A stretch of 64,000 nt of DNA from Smithella sp. (GTDB taxonomy: Bacteria; Desulfobacterota; Syntrophia; Syntrophales; Smithellaceae): positions 62,001-126,000 of the forward strand of contig SCVW01000030.1 in assembly GCA_007244375.1 (NCBI GenBank), read 5' to 3'. The notes beneath the pieces were generated by a model. That model worked only from the letters and a program-made list of their open reading frames with translations. It did not search any database and had not been told where the DNA came from. Position numbers and translations under genes: made by a program. Of the stretch, positions 47,345 to 57,982 are shown piece by piece. The first letter of the stretch is position 1; the number at the start of each line of letters is the position of its first letter.

Positions 47345-47648
47345 TATATATTCATCACATTGCTAGGATTTATTATTGATGCTTTGCCTGTAACCTGAAA
47401 TTTTGTGTCCTGAGTTCAGAAAAACAACATAAAAAGATTTGTGTAAAACAGTTATATTATTAATGGCTTTTTGTCAATGAATCTCTGTCATTCCTATATC
47501 ATTGAAAATAAAAGAATTAATATTTATTTAGAATCGCGGGTATAAACCCAAAAGTGAGCTACAAAATGTTTGTACACTTCGCTTCGTCCCGACAGTGTCG
47601 GGATTCAACTTGCCAATTTCGATACGCTTCGCTTCCGGAATTGGAGTT
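47345..47648. other. Intergenic region with palindromic repeat pieces
   Basis: No gene. It contains CCCGACA (47588-47594) / TGTCGGG (47596-47602) and CCAATT (47613-47618) / AATTGG (47639-47644), resembling the palindromes near 57362-57521. The region lies between two minus-strand genes and may be a degraded repeat array. Confidence 0.4.
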
Positions 47649-49175
47649 TCACGAACAAAAAAAGGGGGCATGATTGGAAGTAAAAAAAACCGGGGTACGT
47701 CTTAGTATCGGGGCTATTGCCGAATGTTTTTTAAAAGTCTTTTCCAGAAAATTGCGTACTGCTCTCCTATGCCAGCCAAATGGATGCTCGAAAATTTTAT
47801 AGAACGATAAGTCGCCTTCATAAAAATCATGCGTAGCTAAAGTTTGTGCTTCTAAACTACGGGTTGGTAAATTGAAAATTGCCAGATTCAAAAAGTTGAT
47901 GCACTCATGATGCCGGCAAACAAAATCCAATGTTTTTGTCGCGTTTTCTTCATTTTCCGGTGGTGTACCGAAAAGAAAATAACAATAGGTGGCAATACCT
48001 GCTTTTTTTAATTTTTTTAAGACTGACGAAGCTGTCGACAAATCGATCCCTTTATTTAGTTGATCAAGCACTGACTGATCGCCTGATTCAATACCCAGCT
48101 TGAGCATAACACAGCCGCTTTGTTTTAATGATAGACAAAAATCATCATTCGCCAAATGCTTAGTAACCCTTGCAAAACCATACCATGGTGCGCCCGGTGG
48201 GTTTTTAGCCATAGCCGCCAGCAGTGATGGTGAGATAGAGCTGTCCAGAATATGAATCAGCGATGGATTAATCTGTCCGGTCAGAATATGTAAATCGTGT
48301 GTTACCCGGGGCGTTTCCAGAGGTAAATAAGCGTTGCTTTCCGCATTTTCCGGACAGAAGACGCATTTATGCCAGTAACAGCCTTGCGCGCTGCTGTATG
48401 GTAATACTGGATTAGGCGATAAATACTTATTAATCGGGAAATCTTGGTATGCGGGCAGGCAGTCGGTTAGGTTGTTTCCGATATCAAAAATTTCCATTAA
48501 TTTTTTCTCTCCCGCACCAGCCACTATTTCATCTGCAAGATTGCCGAAAACATTTCTGTTTACACCAAGGTTTATCCATGAAGTAACAAGCGAGCCGCCT
48601 AGAATAATTTTTTGTCGGGGATTAATTTGTTTGATAAAGCCAATCATGGCAAAAGTGCAGATAGCCTGGCTCAAATAGTTCAGGGAAAAGCCTATAAAAT
48701 CAGGATTCTTTTCCAGAGCATTCATCAGACGATTTTGAAAGTAAGGATGAAAAGGATTTTTCTGTGGCTTCTCTGCGGCAGTTATTAAATCGGTGCTTTT
48801 TATCGGAGAGAGGTATTTGTCCTGATAATCGGCTAGCGACAAATCAACGTTGCATGATTCACCTGCCAAATTTAGAAGATGATTGATATCCGTAACCGCC
48901 CGCTGATAGCGACTTAAATTTTGATAAGTGTTTAAGCTTTTTAGGGCAGTAAAATTGTGTTCCAGATTTTTTATCGAGCGTGTTGTCCATCGGTCTGTGA
49001 AGGTTTGTTTATAAGAAACATTTTGGAGTAAAAAAAAGATTCCTTCCAGATTGGCATCAATTATTTCATGTCGAATATTGTTTGTTTTCAGACAGCCGGA
49101 TAACCTGGCAATACCTGCTGGCGGCTCCGAACATTTGGCAATCGGCGGATGTATGAGAATTATTTTTAGTGACAT
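47649..49175 (-). CDS. B12-binding-type radical SAM protein
   Basis: A 508-residue radical SAM enzyme. The N-terminal ~250 residues form a cobalamin-binding-like Rossmann fold (LIHPPIAKCSEPPAGI; IILGGSLVT); the cluster motif is CYWHKCVFC (CxxxxCxxC spacing: the Cys are at C-YWHK-C-VF-C, one residue longer than the classic CxxxCxxC), followed by a TIM-barrel with GIESGDQSVLDQLNKG. The unusual spacing may matter or reflect a subfamily. Substrate unknown. A single gene divergent from the TPM group. Confidence 0.85.
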   Translation of the reverse strand: MSLKIILIHPPIAKCSEPPAGIARLSGCLKTNNIRHEIIDANLEGIFFLLQNVSYKQTFTDRWTTRSIKNLEHNFTALKSLNTYQNLSRYQRAVTDINHLLNLAGESCNVDLSLADYQDKYLSPIKSTDLITAAEKPQKNPFHPYFQNRLMNALEKNPDFIGFSLNYLSQAICTFAMIGFIKQINPRQKIILGGSLVTSWINLGVNRNVFGNLADEIVAGAGEKKLMEIFDIGNNLTDCLPAYQDFPINKYLSPNPVLPYSSAQGCYWHKCVFCPENAESNAYLPLETPRVTHDLHILTGQINPSLIHILDSSISPSLLAAMAKNPPGAPWYGFARVTKHLANDDFCLSLKQSGCVMLKLGIESGDQSVLDQLNKGIDLSTASSVLKKLKKAGIATYCYFLFGTPPENEENATKTLDFVCRHHECINFLNLAIFNLPTRSLEAQTLATHDFYEGDLSFYKIFEHPFGWHRRAVRNFLEKTFKKHSAIAPILRRTPVFFTSNHAPFFCS

Positions 49176-49268
49176 AAATTATATATTTGTTTTTGGTCTT
49201 TTCTTTTCAATTGTCCTTTTAATCTCTAATTAATTCTTGCGCAAGACAGATTTATAGTCTATTACCTC

Positions 49269-49296
49269 TTGACAGGTGAAAATCTTTACGTAATAG
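49269..49296 (+). promoter_or_regulatory. Sigma-70 promoter for TPM gene
   Basis: TTGACA (49269-49274), 16-base spacer, TAATAG (49291-49296), 43 bases before the GTG start of the TPM gene. Confidence 0.5.
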
Positions 49297-49339
49297 TCTT
49301 TCGTGCTTATTAAAATTCGATATAATCTTCCGGTAATTT

Positions 49340-50128
49340 GTGAAAGTTAAATTTTTAGAATATATAATTAAAACAAAGCTGTATGTTATTTTTGTGCTGT
49401 TTGCGGTGCTGATGGCCGCGGCGGCATTTGCAGTTCAGGATTATCCGGCACCGCACGGAGCGGTCAATGATTTTGCCAATGTCATTGATCCGGAAAACTC
49501 CTCAAAAATGGAAGCTTTGGCGAGAGAAGTTTTGGAAAAGACGGGCACAGCAGTTGTCGTGGCAACTGTACCTTCAATAGGAGAGAATCAAGATTACAAT
49601 CTTTATGCCAATGAACTTTACAAAACATGGGGAATCGGTAAAAAAGGCGAGGATAAGGGCGTTTTAATTTTCCTTACCGTTAAAGAAAGAAAAATCCGTA
49701 TCGAAACCGGCTACGGCGTGGAAGGAATTCTGCCTGATGGTTTGGTTGGTGAGATACTCGATAAGTATGTTGTACCTTTTCTTAAAGAGGGCAATTATGG
49801 TAAAGGACTGTATAATGCGATGTATGCCTGTTCTGCTTACCTTGCCAAGGATGCCAATGTTCAATTGAGTGGATCTTCCGTGCCGTATCGGCCACGCTAT
49901 CGAGTGCAGCAAAAAGGCGTTAATATTTTCGGGCTTATTTTTTTCTTTATTGTTGCAGCTTTGCTTTTGGGTACAAGGACGGGAAGGTCAATGCTTCCCT
50001 GGATATTGCTGATGTTTTTGGGTGGCGGTCGCGGTGGTGGCGGTTTCGGCGGTGGTGGCTTCAGCGGGGGGTTTGGCGGTTTCGGTGGCGGAATGAGCGG
50101 CGGCGGCGGCGCCGGCCGTGGTTTTTAA
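49340..50128 (+). CDS. TPM-domain protein with glycine-rich tail
   Basis: A 262-residue exported protein starting at GTG 49340. An N-terminal signal/anchor (~10-30, ending FAVQDYP) precedes a TPM_phosphatase domain (~35-165: VNDFANVIDPENSSKM, GVLIFLTVKERKIRIETGYGVEGILPD), a TM helix (~200-220) and a C-terminal Gly-rich stretch ending GGGGAGRGF. TPM proteins often pair with LemA, as here two genes downstream; they are thought to act at the membrane, but the role is unclear. Confidence 0.9.
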   Translation: MKVKFLEYIIKTKLYVIFVLFAVLMAAAAFAVQDYPAPHGAVNDFANVIDPENSSKMEALAREVLEKTGTAVVVATVPSIGENQDYNLYANELYKTWGIGKKGEDKGVLIFLTVKERKIRIETGYGVEGILPDGLVGEILDKYVVPFLKEGNYGKGLYNAMYACSAYLAKDANVQLSGSSVPYRPRYRVQQKGVNIFGLIFFFIVAALLLGTRTGRSMLPWILLMFLGGGRGGGGFGGGGFSGGFGGFGGGMSGGGGAGRGF

Positions 50129-50149
50129 CGTAACTTTGAGGTGGGCAAA

Positions 50150-50875
50150 ATGGCAAAAATACCGGATAAACCACAGGATGTTTTTATTCCTTTGACTGAG
50201 GATTACAGGAAAGTATTCGGCAATGATTTGATTTCTCTTATTCTTTACGGAAGCGCTGCCGGCGGTTCTTATATAAAAGGGAAGTCTGATATCAATTTGC
50301 TTATTGTAGTTACAGGTGACGCCATAAACAAACTGGAAAATGCTTTTGCTACCGTTAAATATTGGCAAAAACGACGCCTGGCAGTACCTCTGGTCATGAC
50401 AAAGGAGTTTATAGAAAGTTCTCTGGATTGCTATCCGATAGAATTCTTGAATATGAAAAACAACCATATTTTAATTTATGGTGAGGATTTTCTGGCTCAA
50501 CTGAATTTTAAACCGGAAGATTTACGTCTGCAAATTGAAAGGGAGCTAAAAGGGAAACTGGTTCTTCTTCGGCAGGGTTATCTGGAAACGGAAGGAAGTC
50601 CATCGCAACTTAAAGAACTCATCAGCCGGTCACTGACCGCCTTTACTTCCATCTTCAACGTTTTGATTTATTTAAAACAGGGATCGGCGCCAAAGAACAG
50701 GCGTGACACAATAAAAGAAATAGGCAATCTTTTTGCCTTTGACGCCGAAGTATTGTTACGATGTGCTGACATTAAAGAAGGTGTGAATAAATTTTCCAAC
50801 GTGGAAGTTGCAGGTATTTTTAAAAAATATTTACTGGAAGTTGAGAAGCTATGCAAAATAGTTGACGCTTTATGA
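50150..50875 (+). CDS. Nucleotidyltransferase-like protein with altered metal site
   Basis: A 241-residue MNT-type nucleotidyltransferase domain plus a helical C-terminal part. The first motif is ILYGSAAGGSYIKGKSDINLLIVV: the usual DxD of GSxxxGxxxSDIDL reads D-x-N, so one metal-binding Asp is Asn. Activity may be lost or altered. The helical tail resembles HEPN-like regions. I chose ATG 50150 with GAGGTGG upstream rather than GTG 50141. It lies between the TPM and LemA genes. Confidence 0.75.
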   Translation: MAKIPDKPQDVFIPLTEDYRKVFGNDLISLILYGSAAGGSYIKGKSDINLLIVVTGDAINKLENAFATVKYWQKRRLAVPLVMTKEFIESSLDCYPIEFLNMKNNHILIYGEDFLAQLNFKPEDLRLQIERELKGKLVLLRQGYLETEGSPSQLKELISRSLTAFTSIFNVLIYLKQGSAPKNRRDTIKEIGNLFAFDAEVLLRCADIKEGVNKFSNVEVAGIFKKYLLEVEKLCKIVDAL

Positions 50876-51088
50876 TTTATAAACTTATCCCGGTAGGCCA
50901 GACTGTCGCGGGTATCACGTATATCTTCGATATCATCCGCCTGCGGCAGGATAATTCAACTGGCAAATATTACTGCACTGTGTTTTTTTATATTCAAGTT
51001 TCATTAATTAGACTGAAAATTTTTACGTCTCCCAATTCTGAGGGATTGTAAAAATTAGGTATCATTAAATAATGCGGGAGGTAGACAA

Positions 51089-51670
51089 ATGGATTCAAAA
51101 AAGAAAACTTTAATCATTGTGCTGGCGGTAATTGTTTTTCTGGCAATCGCGGCTTATTCTTTTTTCGCGGGCAATTACAATAAATTTGTCAGATTGGATC
51201 AGGCAGTTAAAAGTTCATGGGCACAGGTGGAAAACCAGCTACAGCGGCGTTTTGATTTAATTCCCAATCTGGTAGAAACTGTCAAAGGTTATGCCAAGCA
51301 GGAAAAGGATGTTATGGTAGAAGTAACCAACGCCCGCGCCAAAGTCGGTGGGACTGCTAATGCACCTATTTCCGACAAAATTGCGGCAAATAATGAACTT
51401 TCCGGTGCTTTAAGCAGGCTGCTTCTGGTTGTGGAAAGATATCCTGATCTAAAATCCAATCAGAATTTTATGCGTCTGCAGGATGAGTTGGCCGGTACGG
51501 AAAATAGAATTGCTGTGGAAAGAATGAGATACAACGAAGCTGTAAAATCTTATAATCAGACCATAAAATCATTTCCGGCAAACTTGCTTGCCGGCATGTA
51601 CGGTTTTAAAGAAGGCGCCTTCTTTGATGCTCCCAAAGAAGCAAAAGAAGCAGTCAAGGTTAAATTTTAG
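51089..51670 (+). CDS. lemA: LemA-family membrane-anchored protein
   Basis: A 193-residue LemA protein. An N-terminal membrane helix (residues ~7-26: LIIVLAVIVFLAIAAYSFF) is followed by the family core: AVKSSWAQVENQLQRRFDLIPNLVETVKGYAKQEK and helical repeats up to FPANLLAGMYGFKEGAFF. It is anchored with the helical part outside the cytoplasm. It is commonly found with TPM proteins. GGGAGG ribosome site. Confidence 0.95.
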   Translation: MDSKKKTLIIVLAVIVFLAIAAYSFFAGNYNKFVRLDQAVKSSWAQVENQLQRRFDLIPNLVETVKGYAKQEKDVMVEVTNARAKVGGTANAPISDKIAANNELSGALSRLLLVVERYPDLKSNQNFMRLQDELAGTENRIAVERMRYNEAVKSYNQTIKSFPANLLAGMYGFKEGAFFDAPKEAKEAVKVKF

Positions 51671-51690
51671 TGTCGTGGATATATAAAATT

Positions 51691-51775
51691 GTCATATCGA
51701 CCAACGGGAGATATCTTTATTGTATATTAAGTTCATTAAGATTTCTCATCCCGATAAATCGGAATTCGAAATGAC
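51691..51775. repeat. Palindromic intergenic repeat ('GTCATxTCGA...TCGAAATGAC')
   Basis: The arms GTCATATCGA (51691-51700) and TCGAAATGAC (51766-51775) are near-complementary, as are inner segments GAGATATCTT and AAGATTTCTC. Its type (GTCATTTCGA...GAGAAATC) is common in many bacterial genomes. It lies between lemA and its terminator. Confidence 0.6.
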
Positions 51776-51807
51776 ATAATTGTACCCAATTAGAATAATA
51801 AATTTAT

Positions 51808-51850
51808 TTGCCCCTGAATATTGAGAAAAAAATATTCAGGGGCAATTTTT
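51808..51850 (+). terminator. Strong rho-independent terminator for lemA
   Basis: TTGCCCCTGAATATT (51808-51822) pairs perfectly with AATATTCAGGGGCAA (51831-51845) around an 8-base loop, followed by TTTTT (51846-51850). On the plus strand it terminates lemA. The minus strand has no good T run, so it is less sure for tusA, whose stop lies 13 bases away. Confidence 0.92.
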
Positions 51851-51863
51851 GTTTAAAAATGTA

Positions 51864-52082
51864 TTATTTGGACGGTTTCAACGTAAGTTTATATTCATCG
51901 TTGTTGACTGCCTCAACGTCAACAGCGTATTTCTTTGATGTCGCCAATCTGGTCACATTTTCCTTTGACACGTTGCTATCGAGCAGTACAGTGATTTCAT
52001 CCGACGGATTGCTTTCCATAGCCTGTTTCGTTTTAACAACAGGAATAGGACAACTTAATCCTCTTACATCTACCTCAGTCAT
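51864..52082 (-). CDS. TusA/SirA-family sulfur (selenium) carrier protein
   Basis: A 72-residue TusA-like protein with the active Cys in RGLSCPIPVVKTKQAM (Cys11). TusA/YedF-like proteins carry persulfide sulfur or, in YedE clusters, probably selenium. It is the last gene of the yedE-DUF3343-kinase-tusA run. I place the start at ATG 52082, nine bases after AAGGA, instead of an earlier in-frame ATG at 52091. Confidence 0.92.
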   Translation of the reverse strand: MTEVDVRGLSCPIPVVKTKQAMESNPSDEITVLLDSNVSKENVTRLATSKKYAVDVEAVNNDEYKLTLKPSK

Positions 52083-52106
52083 AAATTCCATCCTTTCTTA
52101 TTTTAT

Positions 52107-52970
52107 TTATAAAATATTTTTTAATGCATCTGGAATCGCGGCAATAAGTTGCCTGATTTTGGTGGCGGGCGTTGCGTTGACCAGTTCGCCTGCCTTTCGA
52201 TTGGCTTTCAGCGCCGCCATAGCGGAATCCATTTGTGTCATGCCGGCATCGATCATGGCTCCCGTCATACCACTTATCGTATCTCCTGTCCCGCCGATGG
52301 CTTCCAGAGCCGGTATATCCGGTTCGGAAATCACAAAAACAATTTTTCCTTTTTCGACGACATAATCGGTTGCGCCTTTGGCAATTAAAATTTTTGCCGC
52401 ACCCTTTTGTTTATACGCCGCCCCGATTAAATCTTTGGCTTGCGAATCTTCAGCGCTGAATAAATGATGTTTGATGTATGCCGGATGAACCGCATCCGGA
52501 TCGGCCAGAAAAGCCAGTTCACAAAGATCAGGCGTGAATATATCAAATTCCGGAGCTAAGCCCGCGGCTTTGGCGGCATACATGGAGGAAGCGTCAGCCA
52601 TGAGCACAGGCTTTTTCTTACATTTGGCTTTAGCGGCAAGCACGTTTTTCATCTGTCCCATTATCGGCAGAATATAATGCATAAGAAGAACATCAGTATG
52701 GAATCTGGACAAATTATTGATTAAGTAATCATATAGAAGATGACTGCCCTTGCCTTTGCCCGTATCGCCGGCTAAAATAACATGCGGCGGAGAACTTTTT
52801 AAATGTTGAGCCGTGACGCAGGCGGCGCTGATCAGAGCAGCCGTTCCCTGTGTGCAGGGTATCTCTGCATTTTCAACAAATAGCTTGTTATTGTCGAACT
52901 GCGCTTTGCCTGTTATGACGGACATATTATCGAGGGGAATCGTTCCGCAGATAAGTAACACCTTAACCAT
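52107..52970 (-). CDS. Ribokinase-fold (YjeF C-terminal-like) protein in selenium operon
   Basis: A 287-residue protein with the ribokinase-like fold of NAD(P)H-hydrate dehydratase. The catalytic/anion-hole motif IGGTGDTISGMTGA is at ~225; MADASSMYA and TPDLCELAFLA are the family middle motifs. Members phosphorylate small molecules or dehydrate NAD(P)HX. Its conserved-looking place between DUF3343 and tusA suggests a role with selenium metabolism, but the substrate is not known. Overlaps the DUF3343 gene by eight bases. Confidence 0.75.
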   Translation of the reverse strand: MVKVLLICGTIPLDNMSVITGKAQFDNNKLFVENAEIPCTQGTAALISAACVTAQHLKSSPPHVILAGDTGKGKGSHLLYDYLINNLSRFHTDVLLMHYILPIMGQMKNVLAAKAKCKKKPVLMADASSMYAAKAAGLAPEFDIFTPDLCELAFLADPDAVHPAYIKHHLFSAEDSQAKDLIGAAYKQKGAAKILIAKGATDYVVEKGKIVFVISEPDIPALEAIGGTGDTISGMTGAMIDAGMTQMDSAMAALKANRKAGELVNATPATKIRQLIAAIPDALKNIL

Positions 52971-53496
52971 TCCTCCTGTTCCAGATTTCCAGCGCTTCAG
53001 TAAAAGCCCGATCCAGCATTAACGCGCAAAGTGTATAGCCCTTTTTCTTCGGGGAAGAAACTTCCGTTAACTTTTTGTCCAGCATACTGATGTGCAAAAA
53101 AGGGATATCGGGACAGCCGCCGCCGGAGATGTTGAGAATCATTCCCGTTTTTTTATCAAAGGTCAGTTTCATATTGCCGGCCTTGATCATGCAGGCATTG
53201 TCAAAATTTTTTACTTTGACAATATCAAGCAGCTCTCCCGCTCCCTTTAGCGGCAATATTTCCACAAAATTTGCGTCCTTGCTCAAAAGACATCTTTCTA
53301 TCCCCGGCTTTTCGGTAATATTAATTTCAACGGCCAGGTCGCATCCTTTACGCAGAGTAGGCGGTGGCGCAACCAGTTTTACATCATAATTTCCCGACTT
53401 GAGGATTTTTTCCGCCGCTATGGCTTCCTCGACGGTTTGGAAAAGAACAAGTCCGCCGCCTTCGAAACCGATTTTATTTTTTTTGCTAAATAACAT
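52963..53496 (-). CDS. DUF3343-containing protein (putative Se/S carrier)
   Basis: A 177-residue protein. The N-terminal ~75 residues match DUF3343 (LVLFQTVEEAIAAEKILK ... KLVAPPPTLRKGCDLAVEI), described in comparative genomics as associated with selenium use; the rest is unassigned (ISGGGCPDIPF in the middle). The Cys in RKGCD could carry the chalcogen. It lies 45 bases downstream of yedE. Confidence 0.85.
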   Translation of the reverse strand: MLFSKKNKIGFEGGGLVLFQTVEEAIAAEKILKSGNYDVKLVAPPPTLRKGCDLAVEINITEKPGIERCLLSKDANFVEILPLKGAGELLDIVKVKNFDNACMIKAGNMKLTFDKKTGMILNISGGGCPDIPFLHISMLDKKLTEVSSPKKKGYTLCALMLDRAFTEALEIWNRRNG

Positions 53497-53541
53497 TATG
53501 TTCCTTTTAAAAATTTTTTTATCAAAAATCAGTAGACCACG

Positions 53542-54618
53542 TTACTTTGCCTTTTGCAGCATCATGAAACCGACAATCAGACAAAAAACTATTCCGATGA
53601 TAACAGCAATCGGACCAAAGGCAGCCACACCTTTGGGAGAACTAGCCATGGCAAAATTATGCGAAACAGCGGCTCCGGTAATCATTCCCAGTACAAAGAT
53701 ACCTGCATCGGCATCGCCCTCACCGGAAAGAAAAAGTTGTCTGCCGGGACAGCCGCCAGCCAGAGCAAAGGCCAGACCGGAAAGAGACATTCCGAGGAAA
53801 TTCCACAAATGATTTGTATGGGCTATGGGCTGACCTTCAAAACCGGCTTTGAATTGACCCAAAATCAGATTGGTGGCAAAAGTGAAAACCAAAAGAGCAA
53901 TGACCCCGCTGATTAAATGAAAGTCTCTGGTCAGCATGACATCCCGCAGAGCGCCCATCGTGCAGAAACGGCTGCGCTGGGCAAGCGCTCCGATAACCAG
54001 ACCTGCAATAATACTGATTAAAAGTGGTGCATGCATGGAACCAGGGCCTTTCTCACTGAAAAATATAGGCCCGCCCGGTGCAGACGAAACCTGAAATGTC
54101 AGTAGAAAAAGCAGACCAAGCATCAAACCGGGCATGATCCAGCCGCCGGCAGTTGCCTGTGAATAAGATCGTCCCAGGCTGAAACCTTTTTTTAAAAAAA
54201 GAATACCGACAAATATTCCAGTTCCTAATCCCAGCAAACCCAAAATGGCATTTCCGTCACCGCCAGCCAAACGAAGCAGTGCCCGCCACGGACAACCAAG
54301 AAAAACAAGCGCGCCGATCATGGCAAATAATCCCAGAAAGAAGCGAATTAATGGGGAAGAACCGCCGCGCGGTTTAAATTCGCCGGCAAAAGCCGCCATG
54401 ATAAAAGCACCCAAGACAAATCCCATTATTTCCGGTCGCAGATACTGCACGACACCAGCCCGGTGTAAACCAAGTGCTCCCGCAATATCCCGCTCAAAAC
54501 AAGCCACGCAAATACCCATGTTTGCCGGATTGCCGAAATGCTGCAACAGGGCGGCAAAGATGCCGATTATTGCGCCGACCGTGATAATTCCCATACGGGA
54601 GGAGAAGATATTTTTCAT
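53542..54618 (-). CDS. yedE: YedE-family selenium-metabolism membrane protein
   Basis: A 358-residue polytopic inner-membrane protein with about ten helices. Two GCPWR/GCPGR motifs with following Gly-rich loops (LGCPWRALLRLAGGDGNA; GGCPGRQLFLSGEGDADA) and RSRFCTMGALRDV are typical of the YeeE/YedE sulphur-transport superfamily; the selenium-linked YedE subgroup is suggested by the N-terminal GICVACFERDIAGALGLH pattern and the operon. AAGGAGG lies nine bases before ATG 54618. It heads the operon; the 59-base element lies 54-112 bases upstream of the start. Confidence 0.9.
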   Translation of the reverse strand: MKNIFSSRMGIITVGAIIGIFAALLQHFGNPANMGICVACFERDIAGALGLHRAGVVQYLRPEIMGFVLGAFIMAAFAGEFKPRGGSSPLIRFFLGLFAMIGALVFLGCPWRALLRLAGGDGNAILGLLGLGTGIFVGILFLKKGFSLGRSYSQATAGGWIMPGLMLGLLFLLTFQVSSAPGGPIFFSEKGPGSMHAPLLISIIAGLVIGALAQRSRFCTMGALRDVMLTRDFHLISGVIALLVFTFATNLILGQFKAGFEGQPIAHTNHLWNFLGMSLSGLAFALAGGCPGRQLFLSGEGDADAGIFVLGMITGAAVSHNFAMASSPKGVAAFGPIAVIIGIVFCLIVGFMMLQKAK

Positions 54619-57290
<2,672 letters not shown>

Positions 57291-57829
57291 TCAAAACATA
57301 AACATCTTCAATGGCTTCTGACATGACTGTGAAGAAAGTGTGCTGTTGGTAAAGGAATCACGGGTATGAGCCACGAAGCAAGCTTTGGGGTTCATACCCA
57401 CCGCCGTGTCCCGACAAAGTCAGGAAACTTTTCAAACTTCACTTTGTTCATTATACCGTGGCACTACGTGCCTGGTATAATTCGTCCAGCAAGTTTCAGT
57501 TTACTTTGCTTCTGAAACTTGTGACTCATTAAATTTGAGTCTCACAATAAACTTTCGAGACCGGTTTCAGAATCGAACTGAAGAAAACATTTTATTGTTT
57601 GCTCGACGGGGTTGAAGCCCGCGGCCGGAACCATCCGACATAACCGGTCAGGATTTGAAATCGCAATACATTCATTTGTTTTTATTATTCCGGCAATTAA
57701 ATGTTTTAATAATGACGAGCAATTTTATTGCTACTTTAATTCAACTTTTTGTTATTACCGGATTCCTGCCTACGCGGGAATGACGCCTTGTATATATTAT
57801 GTTGCTAGAGTAATGATAAAAATTTCAGA
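57291..57829. repeat. Intergenic palindrome cluster downstream of katG
   Basis: No gene. A chain of hairpins: GGGTATGA (57362-57369) / TCATACCC (57392-57399); ATTATACC-GT-GGCAC-TAC-GTGCC-T-GGTATAAT (57450-57481); CAAGTTTCAG / CTGAAACTTG (57490-57521). A REP-like ATTCCTGC / GCGGGAAT follows at 57762-57781. The spacing is irregular and no unit repeats, so it is not a CRISPR array. The hairpin at 57450-57481 could terminate katG but lacks T residues. Confidence 0.55.
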
Positions 57830-57888
57830 AAGCAAATTCATAAAAGTAATATTTGGATGGCAATTATTAATTACAGTTAAGACGAAGT
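57830..57888. repeat. 59-base shared element upstream of lysR
   Basis: The second copy of the element at 54672-54730, in the same orientation, 94 bases before the lysR ATG. It keeps the 17-base identical start and a T-N11-A core (ATTCATAAAAGTAAT). As LysR proteins usually regulate themselves and a divergent target, this supports a shared operator. Confidence 0.6.
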
Positions 57889-57982
57889 GTTTCATTTTAG
57901 TTATAAACCAATGGAATACGTTGTATTTAAAATAGTTATATTTTTGTTTTTATGAATTATTATATTGTGCTATAAACTCTGC

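Noticed and set aside
57362-57521. CRISPR array
   Set aside because: The hairpins differ from one another, spacing is irregular, and no repeat unit or cas gene is present.
57612-57935. 107-residue plus-strand frame before lysR
   Set aside because: It contains a REP-like palindrome and part of the 59-base element, so it is intergenic sequence that happens to be open.
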